DNA of 64,000 nt. It comes from Dactylellina haptotyla. Lineage: Eukaryota; Ascomycota; Orbiliomycetes; Orbiliales; Orbiliaceae. Numbering within the stretch: position 1 is the stretch's first letter; each line of letters begins with the position of its first letter. This document shows, piece by piece, positions 9,770 to 20,383 of the stretch. The position numbers were made by a program, and so were the translations under genes. The notes under the pieces were generated by a model. It searched no databases. It was not told the DNA's origin and saw nothing but the letters and a program-made list of their open reading frames with translations. The stretch spans positions 3,162,001-3,226,000 of the forward strand of contig CM062382.1 of NCBI GenBank assembly GCA_031310005.1. Reading direction: 5' to 3'.

Positions 9770-10979
9770 AATGCTATGATAGCCCTGCTTTACTTAAAGA
9801 TAGCTAGATCTATAGAGATTTCATTTGCAACTATAAAACGTTAATTTATTTACAAGAGTCTCGCTTTTTTTATTTACCAGCAGGACTAGTGCTAGGCTTA
9901 GGCAGAATGCCGAGAATATTATAAATAAACACGATCCAATGCCTCCCACTATATAGAGACAGATTGGAGTTCTTTAATTTTTGTAGTATTTCTTTGATAA
10001 CTTTGCTTTGATTGAATAGAGAGTAGTGTCTTTAATTTGAAAGATTGTTTTTCTAGCAGAATTCCAGCCTGCAGTGTTAATTCTGGTGCCGCATTAGATG
10101 TTCTGCTCATGGAGAATAAATATCTTTGTTAAATATAATTGCATAATTTGGGGAAGGAACTTTCGCCCGTGTACCTCTTGGTGAGCGGTCGAATATGAAA
10201 AGAGAATGCCTTATACTAATTCTTCCGCTCGATATTTTTAAGATTACCGCTTCCAAATGAACTCGCCATTCCTATTGGCCCTGAGGAAATGGACTTCCTG
10301 ATACAGCCAAGCTATTTCATTGTTTAGTTCTTTCACCCTCGCTCGCTGCTCGGGTGTAATATGCCGGTCGCTAGGGTCTGGGAACGCGTCTTTTTCGGAG
10401 AAGGCTGTATCTAACAGTCTAAGGATGATGCGACGGGAGTCAACATAGCGAGTTTTATGACAACGGGGCATATTCTTGGAGGCCTTCGAAGGATGGAAAC
10501 GCACAGGGGCTGTCGCGTATCGAACTGGACGAATGAGGGCTCTGCGGTTGCGACAAGTAAATAGATGCTCCCACAACGCAAAATCTAGATACGGATTGTA
10601 GCTAATATTTTCTCAAGCCTGGTTACGAGACCGTATTTTATTAGACGCTTAAAAAAACGGAAGTTCCCCTTTAGAGGCGGCTATTTGGAGTAGTAAGAAA
10701 GAAGCACTCATGTACACACAAGAACATAGTATCTTGTCGCGAACTTCTCGAGCTTCCCAAAATATTCTTCCTGCACGATAATACCGTTTCTTGCTTGGCA
10801 TTTATGCAATGTCCGTCGGATGAGCTGTTGTGAATTTATAAATTTTTACAGCCTTGTACCATGTTAAGCGGGGTTTAGAATGTCTAGAGGGGCACAATTC
10901 CGTCTCTTTGATCACCATCCTCCACTCTCCACTTTGTATACCTAAAACGCTAGATAAATATTTTCTGGTATTCTGATAA
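9770..10979. other. Intergenic region with one weak minus-strand frame
   Basis: AT-rich sequence between the secreted protein and the NLR gene. A minus frame at 10244-10576 (110 codons) has protein-like composition and is listed separately. Nothing else is supported. Confidence 0.45.
10244..10576 (-). CDS. Possible small gene or gene fragment, unknown
   Basis: A 110-residue frame that is basic at its start (RNRRALIRPVRYATAPVRF) and helical at its end (PEQRARVKELNNEIAWLYQ). The frame stays open upstream of the ATG for about ten codons, back to a possible TATTAG acceptor, so this could be the last exon of a spliced or decayed gene. No domain is recognised and no promoter is evident. A chance frame remains possible. 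Confidence 0.22.
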   Translation of the reverse strand: MWEHLFTCRNRRALIRPVRYATAPVRFHPSKASKNMPRCHKTRYVDSRRIILRLLDTAFSEKDAFPDPSDRHITPEQRARVKELNNEIAWLYQEVHFLRANRNGEFIWKR

Positions 10980-13900
10980 ATGGATGTCGACTGGCAGCTT
11001 GAAAAGGAGGATTACACCATAGGATGGATATGCGCACTAGCTATAGAGTTTCGAGCAGCACTGGCCGTTTTAGACGAACGCCACCCTCCGTTGGCACAAG
11101 AGTTTGATGACAACGCGTACGCTTTTGGCCGGGTCGGCTGCTATAACATTGTTATCGCATGCCTCCCATCTGGAGTGTATGGACTAACCTCTGCAGCAAA
11201 TGTTGCTTCGCTGCTATGCCAAAACTTTCCGTCTATAACAGTTGGTTTAATGGTGGGGATTGGAGGTGGTGCACCATTGTTACCTGTCCGTGATATCAGG
11301 CTTGGTGATGTTGTTGTAAGTGAGCCAATGGCCGGGTATGGGGGCATCTTACAGTATGATTTCGGAAAAACTATCCAGGCAGGCCAATTCGTACAAACCG
11401 GGATTTCAAATAAGCCCCCAAAGGTCTTTCTTAAAGCTATAACTAAGCTTAAGGCTGAATCTGGACTTGATAGTATCGCTAAGATTATAGCATCCAGGCT
11501 TGAAGCCGCGGCCGGCCTTCAGCAGGATACTAAATTTTCTCGCCCATCCATTGACAGCGATAGGCTTTTCCAAGCGCACTATGATCACCCCATCGAAAGT
11601 TCGAATGCGTCCTGCACCGAATGCAATCCCAATATGGTGGTCGAAAGACGGCCTCGCTCGTCACAAGATTGTCCTCGTGTCCATTACGGGCTGATAGCGT
11701 CTGGCAACCAAGTCATGAAGTATGGCATTACACGGGATAAGTTGAGTAGGGAGAATGGAGTCTTGTGTTTTGAGATGGAGGCGGCAGGGCTAGTAGATAC
11801 ATTGCCATCATTGATCATCCGAGGTGTCTACATTTGGTAATGACAAGGCCTGCATCCTGTTGGTTGTGCTAAACGATTGGATAGGTATCTGTGATTACTC
11901 GGATAGCCATAAAAGCAAGGAGTGGCAACCCTATGCAGCACTATCCGCTGCAGCATATGCAAGAGCGCTCGTGCTGCAACTACCGTTTAAAAGTGAGAGG
12001 ACTTGGGCTAAGATGGACTTGTTGTGTTCTATATACAATGTGCTAACAGAGTCATAGCTAATGTTCGAAGCCGGCAGCTCCCACCTATCAAGTTGGGTCT
12101 ACCTACTGCTGAAGATGCAGTTTTTGGAGCTTATGCAGACCAAGAGGAGCCAGAATGTCTTCCTGGAACCAGAGTGGAGCTACTAGACCAGATTATGCAA
12201 TGGGCGGATGGCCCTCAAAAATGCATGTTTTGGCTTGTTGGAAGAGCTGGAACCGGGAAATCCACAATTTCCAGAACAGTAGCAAGGCTAATTCAAAGAA
12301 AAGGTCATCTTGGAGCCAGCTTCTTTTTCAAGAGGGGCGAAGTCGATCGCGCTACTGGCGCGCTTTTATTTACTACTATCGCCTCTCATCTTGCAAATCG
12401 CTTCCGTGGTAGCTTTGTATCAAGTATCCAAAATGCAATCAACGAGGAACCTGGTATCTCCAAGAAGGCCTTAAGAGAACAGTTCGAGAAACTAATTTTT
12501 CGACCCCTCTGTGAGCTCGATAGAAATCAAAGCCTTCGTAGTCCGGGGGTCCTAAAATCGATCATCATAATAGATGCACTGGACGAGTGTGACCGGAAAA
12601 CCGATACTAATATCATTGTTAGTTTGCTTGCTCGGTTACAAGATATCAAAGCGATAGACTTGCGAGTTTTTTTGACTAGTAGACCGGAACTACCTATCCG
12701 TCCTGCATTTAAAAAACTAAGGGAGGAGAAATATCAAAAGTTCATATTGCACGAAGTTCCATCCTCATGCATCAAACGAGATATCTTACTTTTCCTCGAA
12801 CACGAGATGCTTAAGGTAAGAGAAGAATATGAGTTTCCAGAAGACTGGCCGGGGGATGAGACGATCCAAACGCTGGTAGAGATGGCAGTGCCACTCTTCA
12901 TTTATGCAGCAACCCTCTGCCGTTTCATTGGTGATGAATCTTGGGATCCGAGCGAGCGAATTAACCTGGTTCTTAAATATCAGGCCGGTCCCGTGGGCAA
13001 ACCCCAACGGAGTACCGGAAATCAAACTAATTGGCAGACGTCGCAACTACATAAGACATATCTTCCGGTTTTGAACCAGATAATCGCTGGTAGAGATGCG
13101 GCTGAAACAAATGTTTTGCTCGAAGAATTTCGAGAGGTAGTTGGCTCAATTGTTAGTTTTGTTACTCCGTTATCAATCTCGTCTTTGGCGCGGCTATTAT
13201 CGATGTCGGAGATCACAGTTGAGTGTAGATTGAAAATTCTACACTCTGTTCTCAACGTACCCAACGATCGTCACACACCAGTCAGAATATTCCATGCATC
13301 ATTTCGCGAATTTCTTTTTCAGGAACGGAGTCAATTTTGGATCGATGAAGGAAAATCACATCGAGCGATTGCTATAAAATGTATCCAGCTTATGTCCGGC
13401 CCCAACGGCCTGAAAAGGAATATCTGTTGTTTAACCTCAGCGGGAACGTTTAGATCAGAAATTGATAAAGCGCATATAGAAAGTTGCCTATCGCCAGAGC
13501 TTCAATATTCTTGTCTCTACTGGGTACATCACATAACCAGAGGCGGCGAGCGACAGTTGATTGATGGCGATCAATCACAAAAGTTCCTTCAAGAACACCT
13601 TCTACACTGGCTTGAAGCGTTGAGCTTACTCGGTAGCTTGAAAGAGACTCTAGGTATGATTGATGCCTTGGCAGCGGTTGTAGAGGTAATTGCGTTTTTC
13701 TTGAGAGGAGTCTGCTGGTGGGGCACGAGTTTAGCGCTTCACAGGTAACTTGAGTTAAGTCTGACAAACACTATTAGGTAGAGAACGGCAAGGACATGCA
13801 CGAATTCCTTGACGATGTAAGACGATTCATTCTTCGAAACCGAGATATGATCGACAAAGCACCCTTGCAATTATACTACTCGGCAATCGTTTTCCTTCCA

Positions 13901-15979
13901 AATAGAAGTCTTCTTAGAAATATTTTTGACCCAAGGAAGATAATTCAGGAAGTTCGCGACCTGCCAAAGGTTCCTGATGAGTGGGATGCGTTGCTCCAGA
14001 CATTAAATGGGCACAATGATTATGTCACGGCCCTAAAATTTTCGTCTGATGGCAAGCTTCTAGCGTCAGCCTCTGGTGATACAACGATTAGAATGTGGGA
14101 CGCCGTTACTGGAGCGCCGCTACAGACTTTAGAACACAAACGGGGAGTTCTCGCTGTGGCATTTTCTGCGGACTCCAAACTACTGGCATCAGCATCTTCC
14201 GACGGTACAATAAGACTATGGGAGTCCACGGGAGCATTAGTGAAGAAAATGGGTGGGAATGAAGCCTATATAATGCGAAACTCATTAGCATTCTGTGCTA
14301 AGGGGGATTTTTTGGTGTCAGCATCAGGTGACCACACCATGAAAGTGTGGAGTGTAGACACAGGGGTCTGTGTACGAACACTGAGAGGACACGCGGAGAG
14401 ACTTAAATCTTTAGCATTTTCTCCTGACGGTAAATTCTTAGCATCGACATCAACTGATTCTACGACTAGACTCTGGGATGTTTCTACTTGGAGGCGGCTT
14501 CGAAAGTTCGACGGATATCCTGGGGAGATTGAGATTATATCATTCTCGGCTGATGGAAAGCCTTTAAAATTAACAGTAAAAAATATTACTGCCGTACTAC
14601 GGGATGCCACTACCTGGGCACAGCTATGGGCGTATGTGGTCGAAGACGGCCGAGTTACGGCGCTAGCATTTTCTCCTGATAGAAAACATCTTGCGATAGG
14701 CTCGGCAAATTCCCACGACACGATGAATGTGGTTCGGTTGTTAGATGCAAGTACTGGAACGCTGCTGCGAATACTCGAAGGTCATACTGATCGGGTTGGT
14801 ACCATCGCATTTTCCCCTGACGGTAAGCATCTCGCATCCGGCGCAGGGGACAAGGTAATAAAAATATGGGACACTGCGATTGGAGCACCTTTTTCAACTC
14901 TAAGAAAGCATGAAGGTCCTGTTTGTCTGATGGAGTTCTCCGCCAATGGTAAATATATGTTATCGTCATCATCTTACGATAAACCAATCATATGGGACGC
15001 CGTTTCTGGGAACCTTTTATTCATTCTGGAAGGAGGTATAGGTCCCAACTCCGCAGTGAAGTTCTCTCTGGACAGCGAGTTTCTGGCCTTTGGTAACTGC
15101 GATTATACCATTAAGTTATGGCACGTATTCACTGGAAAGATGTTACAGGGGTTGCAAGTCGAGGGCTGGGCTGGTTCCATAGAATTCTCTCCAAATAACA
15201 AAATTTTGGCATCAACATCGCCGACGTACGATACATTTATTAAGGTGTGGGATACGGCTACTGGGCAACTCTTGCAGGTAGTGGAGGGGCATATGCAAGG
15301 AGTTCGAGCTATAGCATTTTCTCCTAACGGCAAAACTTTGGCTTCAGCATCACATGACACTACAATCAGACTGTGGGATACCACGACATGGAAATCACTG
15401 AAAAAACTAGAGCAGAATATTTTTATGACTAAAGCTCTAGCGTTTTCCTCTGATGGCAGGGTCCTCGCGTCCGGTTCTTCTGAGTCTAAGGTTCACCTAT
15501 GGAATGCTGCGACTGGAGCAAAATTGCGGATACTAACGGGGCATTACGACGGATTCGCCGAGGTACACAGTGTAGTATTCTCCGCCAACAATAAGTTTCT
15601 AGTATCGAAATCGGCGGATAACATGATAAGGTTATGGGATATAGAAACTGGCATACTGACTCAAAGTTTTCCCGTGTGTCGTACAGTCGGTCATTTATTG
15701 TCGTTCTCCCTTGACGGCGAATATATCAACACGAATCAACAGTCTTTTGCCTTTCAATCGGATCTTCTTATCACTCCAGGCTCTTTTGAGGCGGACAAAT
15801 GTAAGATTATTGGCCTTGAAGGCGAATGGATAACACTGAGGGGAGAAAAGCTCATTTGGCTCCAAGAGTCAGTGTCTTATTCCATTGTATACGGTGATGC
15901 GATTGCCCTTGGCTATCGTTCTGGTGTGGTTCATTTTATTCGTTTCAATGTTGACGACCTACAAAAACGTAAAGGCTAG
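10980..15979 (+). CDS. NLR-like receptor: PNP domain, NACHT, WD40 repeats
   Basis: Four exons: 10980-11823, 11885-11992, 12058-13685, 13778-15979, giving 1,593 residues. Residues 1 to about 315 are a PNP/UDP (nucleoside-phosphorylase-like) domain, with [17 protein letters not shown] near the start, [11 protein letters not shown], and the closing [11 protein letters not shown]...[11 protein letters not shown]. The NACHT NTPase follows, with Walker [10 protein letters not shown] (about 378-386), Walker [11 protein letters not shown] and the sensor [10 protein letters not shown] helical linker leads to about 13 WD40 repeats (about 930-1520). Fungal proteins of this build are NLR-like sensors linked to non-self recognition and regulated cell death; the N-terminal domain would be the effector or signalling part. 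The WD repeats are clearly diverged from each other, unlike the near-identical, fast-changing repeats of HET-E. The third intron (13686-13777) is the least certain junction. Confidence 0.9.
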
Positions 15980-16044
15980 CCTGATATTTACATACGCATG
16001 TACATAACCATCATAGTCGCCTGTGCGGAGAAGTCAAAAAGAAA

Positions 16045-16117
16045 TGCTCCCATACGGATTTGAACCGTAGACCTCGACATTACTAGTGTCGCGCTCTACC
16101 AACTGAGCTATAGGAGC
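16045..16117 (-). tRNA. tRNA-Thr (anticodon AGU)
   Basis: Read on the minus strand, 73 bases fold as a cloverleaf: acceptor GCTCCTA/TGGGAGC, D arm GCTC..GAGC, anticodon stem CGACA/TGTCG with loop CTAGTAA (anticodon AGT), T arm TACGG-TTCAAAT-CCGTA, discriminator A. It has no intron. A run of five T residues just after its 3' end (16036-16040, read on the minus strand) is a good Pol III terminator. Confidence 0.95.
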
Positions 16118-16294
16118 TTCCCGGACGGTGTCGTGGCATTGTGTTGTCGCAGTCGGCCCTCCAAATTCTTCAAAAGAGCTTAAAATGCCGAGTCCGAATA
16201 TCAAAACCCCGTTTCTCGCCCGATAGCATAACAACCCACGCGCCTCAATTGTGTCGCTCCCAGGCCCTATAAACCGGGACCCAAACATCTCACC

Positions 16295-17298
16295 ATGGCA
16301 CAGGAGTCGTCTGTTCCCAAGCTCTCCACCGGCCATGAACAGTCCCTCTCGCCGTTCACGAGGGCACTGCTAGTACGTCTATTCTCCCAACTCGCAGTGC
16401 TATGAAATGAGAACCAAAGAGAGAAAAAACTAACGAAGCAACCACCAAGGCAGGCGCCGTCGCGGGTCTCACCGTCGATCTGACCCTCTTCCCGCTGGAC
16501 ACCCTCAAAACCCGTCTCCAATCTTCCTCGGGCTTTCTCGCGTCCGGCGGCTTCCGAAATGTGTACCGCGGGATCGGATCCGTATTTTTGGGTTCCGCGC
16601 CGGGCGCCGCACTCTTCTTCGTCAGTTACGAAGGAGTGAAGAACTCGGCGTTCACGAAAACGTATCTCGGCGGGCAGGATACCCCGCTGGCGAGCATGCT
16701 TGCTGGCGCGGTGGGCGAGGTTGCAGCGTGTACGGTGCGAGTGCCCGTCGAAGTTGTCAAGCAGAGGGCGCAGGCGACGGGCGCGGGGAGCAGTTTATCT
16801 GCTGTCAAGTATGTTGTCGGGTTGGGCAAGGATAGAGGGGTGATGGGCGTGTGGAGGGAGATGTATAGGGGTTACGGGGTTACGATTATGAGGGAGATCC
16901 CGTTCACGGTTATTCAATTCCCACTGTGGGAAGGGATGAAGCGATGGACGGTGAAGTGGCGGGGGGAAGGAGAGAGGAGAGCTACGGGGGTGGAGAGTGC
17001 GGTTTGTGGCAGCGTAGCGGGAGGGTTTGCGGCGGCAGTGACGACTCCATTGGATGTTCTGAAGACCAGGATGATGCTTTCCGAGAAGGTAGTTTCATAA
17101 TCATCCTCATTACAGCCTCTTATGCTAATTATATTATAGAGTATTTCGGCAGCGTCAATGCTAAGGAAAATCGTGAGAGAAGAAGGGGCAAAGAAGCTGA
17201 TGAGTGGAATCGGGCCAAGGGTTATGTGGATTAGCGCAGGTGGAGCCGTGTTTCTCGGTGCGTACACAGGGGCTGCCAATGCTCTCTCCGAGTTATGA
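16295..17298 (+). CDS. PET8: Mitochondrial S-adenosylmethionine carrier
   Basis: An inner-membrane carrier that brings cytosolic S-adenosylmethionine into mitochondria for methylation, biotin and lipoate synthesis. Three exons (16295-16372, 16450-17088, 17140-17298) give 291 residues, the usual carrier length. The three carrier repeats show PLDTLKTRLQ, PVEVVKQRAQ and PLDVLKTRM. Features close to yeast Pet8 are YRGIGSVFLGSAPGAALFF, GEVAACTVRVPVEVVKQR and TIMREIPFTVIQFPLWE. The first intron uses an AAG acceptor, which is the one that keeps LLAGAVAGLTVDL in phase. It is divergent from the tRNA, with about 180 bases between them. Confidence 0.94.
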
Positions 17299-17412
17299 TG
17301 ACGAGCAGCGTAATGTATATAGATCTTGATAAAGTTTCCATAATATACCCTACTGTAGATGATAGATTCATGATGACCAGATCCGAACCAGTCTGAAAAG
17401 AAGGGTGCTGCT

Positions 17413-18651
17413 CTACTTCTTTTTACCTGCAGCGAACTTCTCATGCCACTTCTTCTTTTTGCTGGCGGCGCTGGAAGTACCCGCTTCCACGGCAGCCGAT
17501 CCGTGGATATACCGTATAACCCCTAATGCAGACTGCGTATAGAGCCCATCAAGCATCTTCAACTCGATAAGATCCGTACAGTCGGCAGGTACATTCTCCT
17601 TCCAGGTACTCATAAACTCGGATTCTCTGAACGACTTGTTGGGGTTTGCCAACAGCACCTGCTTCCCTACCCACTTAGCAGCGTGGGGAGCGTTGAATGA
17701 GTAATCTTTTCGGTACATTAGCCAGAAGCGATATATCCTTTTATATGGATGCTCCAAACATACCTATGCTGCCATCCGAAGCCTTTTTAGACTCCCAGCT
17801 ACCCCTCACCACGGCACGGATAGCGTCCGCCGGCCAATCTTCTAACTCTCCATCGTTTTCAACAGCCTCCATGATATGGCTTATATCGACCCCTTCGTTC
17901 CTCCACTCGGTGTTACTACCGGAGACGGCATACATGATGTTTATGACTGATTTGAATGTCTGAAGCGCGGAGGATGGAGCCAATCGTACCGCCCACATAT
18001 CGATCTCGAAACAAATAGCATCAATCCATCCTTGCTTAAACTCGGCGTCTGATACGGGAGTATCTATCGCCACCTGAGACTTCGACGCAACATCAGCAGG
18101 TCGTGCTGGTGGGTGTTCTGGCGAGGTGTATTCGGTAAGGAAAGATTGAAGGAGCAATTCGGTATTAGGTTTCGACGGCAGCAATTCGAGGTGCGAACCG
18201 CACGTCGAAGCTACGACGACACCGGGCTTCAGCGGGGCGGGGACGTTATCCGACATTTCGGTGTCCGAGTCTTCATCTTGTGAGGCAAGGGTCGGGATTA
18301 AGACCGGGTTAAGGATAAAGATTGAGTTGGAAGAATGCACGGAACGGATATTATACGTTTCCGTGTCCGTGGTCAAGACTGCGAACGGAGACGGGTGATT
18401 GCTCGAGGTGGCGGTTCCATCGGCAGAAGTCGACGGTGAAGCTTTGATCTTGAGACTGTGGTCAGCGGGTCAGTTGTGTATGGATGTTTGAGAAGCACAA
18501 GGGAAGGGTGAAAGTACACTGGCGACGAGCCCCGGAACGTCGAGTTTTCGATCAGAGAAAGGAGAGACGGCGTAAGTTCTATCAGCCGGACGGGCGATTG
18601 CTCGTGTGCGAAGGCCAGCGGAATGGCCTTGGTCTCGTCCTGCGTCGACAT
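17413..18651 (-). CDS. DCC1: Sister chromatid cohesion protein Dcc1
   Basis: A subunit of the Ctf18-Dcc1-Ctf8 alternative clamp loader, which helps establish cohesion at replication forks. Exons on the minus strand: 18651-18527, 18455-17764, 17705-17413, giving 369 residues. The N-terminal part (RLIELTPSLLSLIENS) and the core TETYNIRSVHSSNSIFIL match the Dcc1 pattern. The C-terminal winged-helix region reads FMSTWKENVPADCTDLIELK and ends in a Lys-rich tail. A 71-base intron with the weak donor GTCGCC is needed to keep phase between exons 1 and 2, so that junction is tentative. An acidic linker (EDSDTEMSD) lies in the middle. The start ATG at 18651 is chosen because the conserved part begins about ten residues later; upstream in-frame Mets exist. 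Confidence 0.85.
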
Positions 18652-19275
18652 GATGTTTGGGTTACGCGCATGTCGATGCCGTGACACCGCAATTGGCGCC
18701 ATGGCCCCAACAACGCCAACAAGCATTCGAGCTGACACGCTGGGTGCGCGCATCGTCCAACACATTGCACGGAAATGCCTTCATTGCACCGGCCTTCTTG
18801 AGCTTGATCGTTGTCACTTTATTTAACCATCCACTGGTGTTCTTTGTGGCAAACCACCGGTATTGTTTACAGAAACGGCAAATTCAAAAAAAATATATAT
18901 GATAGATAGGATATATCAGCCCGTATATAAAAACTCTCGCATAAGGACGATGCAGATTGATTTGCCCTTGGGATCACGGCTTTTATTCACCATCTAGCGA
19001 GAAAAAATACCACACGCTGAGTGTGTTGTGATTCTACTGGAAGTGCATCAACGAAGGCATCATCGATTTCAGGTCAAATACGCGCTAAGACATAACTGGC
19101 CAACGAAGTTCGCTTTGACATCCTTCTCAGCTCTGGTCACAGATACGTTGGGAAAAGAACAAGTTTGGTTCAATAATTCGTGACTTTTAGCCCCCTTTAT
19201 TACATTAAGTTTCATGCTATATAGTTATAACTATGCTGTGGCTCGTTGAAGCGGATATTAAGTACAAAGGAACAT
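18652..19275. other. Intergenic region, DCC1 promoter side
   Basis: The upstream region of DCC1 and the 3' flank of the secreted Thr-rich gene. The frames at 18582-18902 on both strands are shadows or chance. An A/T run lies at about 18886-18900. Confidence 0.5.
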
Positions 19276-20271
19276 TTAAGGAATAGCGGTAACAGTGACG
19301 CCGTCAATCAAGACGTCCTCATCGGTGAAACCCTTCTTAAGAACGAAGTCAAACTCCAAATTGGTAGAGCCACTGGTAGCGGTGAAAGTTGCATCACTGC
19401 TGAAAAACCAAGCTGGAAGGTAGACACCCTTGATGTCAAACTTCTGGACACCGTCGACATAGACGATAATGTGGGCGTCATCTCCTCGGAGACCGAAGAA
19501 AAGATACCAGAAATTGATCTTATATTTGGCACCAGGGCAAGTAACCAAGTCTTGGACAAGCTTGACTTTGGTAGCCTTTGACAATGATGAACCAAGACCG
19601 GCCTTGAAGGCGTAGTGGTGGCCGTACCAGTTTTGAACGAGGCTGGCGGATCCTTGCTTGAAAGTGGACTCGACTGGGACGGAGGACCATGGAGTAAGAG
19701 ATCCGGTGTTGAAAAGTCCGTTCGTGATGGCTGGGGTTGCAGTTGGATAGCAAGTTTCCGTGACGGTATAGGTAGGGATGTCAACGGTAAGAGTATCAGT
19801 AGCAGTCTCAGTCACGGTAACAGGGAGAGTAGCGGTGGTGCTCTCAGTGACAGTCGAGGTTGCGTCACCGAGGAAACAGCTACAGGCGCTGCTAATCTTA
19901 GCGGCATCAGTGGTGCATGCCTTGATGATGCTAGCGATAGTCGCTTCTGGTCCGTCTGTGGCGCGCTTGACAACCCATGGAGGAAGAACCGTGGCAGTAA
20001 CTGTAGCATCGTACTCTGTGACCGTCGCTACAGTTTCGGTGATGGTGGTTGTGGTTGTGGTGTACTCCGTAGCGGTCTCAGTCTCAGTCGTGATGCGGCT
20101 GATATATGAGTAGCAGAAGGGAGCGGCAACCTCAGGATTTCCTCGAACCGCACGATTGCAGTTGTTTCCAGTGCAATCACGCTTCTGGAGTCCGAAGAGA
20201 TCATGAGGGTTGGCAAGGACAGCCGGGATGGCGAGAGCAAGGAATGCTCCAGAAGAGAAAGTGGACTTCAT
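19276..20271 (-). CDS. Secreted Thr-rich protein with jelly-roll-like C-terminal domain
   Basis: Single exon. The ATG at 20271 gives 331 residues and starts exactly at a signal peptide (MKSTFSSGAFLALAIPAVLA). Kex2-like Lys-Arg sites occur at residues 30-31 and again in PPWVVKRATDG. The middle is dominated by Thr/Val/Glu repeats (TETETATEYTTTTTTITETV), a likely O-glycosylated stalk. The last 150 residues begin with ITNGLFNTGSLTPWS, typical of CBM4/9-like galactose-binding folds common in fungal secreted proteins, and end with EDVLIDGVTVTAIP. It probably binds a glycan at the wall or outside the cell; the ligand is unknown. No GPI signal is present. A TATA box lies about 105 bases upstream. Confidence 0.88.
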   Translation of the reverse strand: MKSTFSSGAFLALAIPAVLANPHDLFGLQKRDCTGNNCNRAVRGNPEVAAPFCYSYISRITTETETATEYTTTTTTITETVATVTEYDATVTATVLPPWVVKRATDGPEATIASIIKACTTDAAKISSACSCFLGDATSTVTESTTATLPVTVTETATDTLTVDIPTYTVTETCYPTATPAITNGLFNTGSLTPWSSVPVESTFKQGSASLVQNWYGHHYAFKAGLGSSLSKATKVKLVQDLVTCPGAKYKINFWYLFFGLRGDDAHIIVYVDGVQKFDIKGVYLPAWFFSSDATFTATSGSTNLEFDFVLKKGFTDEDVLIDGVTVTAIP

Positions 20272-20375
20272 GATGGACAAGCAGGAATATCAAAACTGTA
20301 TTAGAAGCTTGTGTGTATGTATTGGCTTGCCTATAACAAGAGATCGAGAGAACTTTTGATAAGGGAAAGTCGCCC

Positions 20376-20383
20376 AATTTATA
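20376..20383 (-). promoter_or_regulatory. TATA box of the Thr-rich secreted protein
   Basis: On the minus strand TATAAATT lies about 105 bases before the ATG at 20271, a usual fungal distance. Confidence 0.5.

Noticed and set aside
13745-13777. CAG|GTAACT as the donor of the third NLR intron
   Set aside because: It would leave a 33-base intron, too short for normal splicing; the donor at 13686 gives 92 bases and keeps phase.
19615-20109. A 164-codon plus-strand frame rich in Gly and Ser
   Set aside because: It is antisense to the Thr-rich secreted protein; repeats on the coding strand create the openness.
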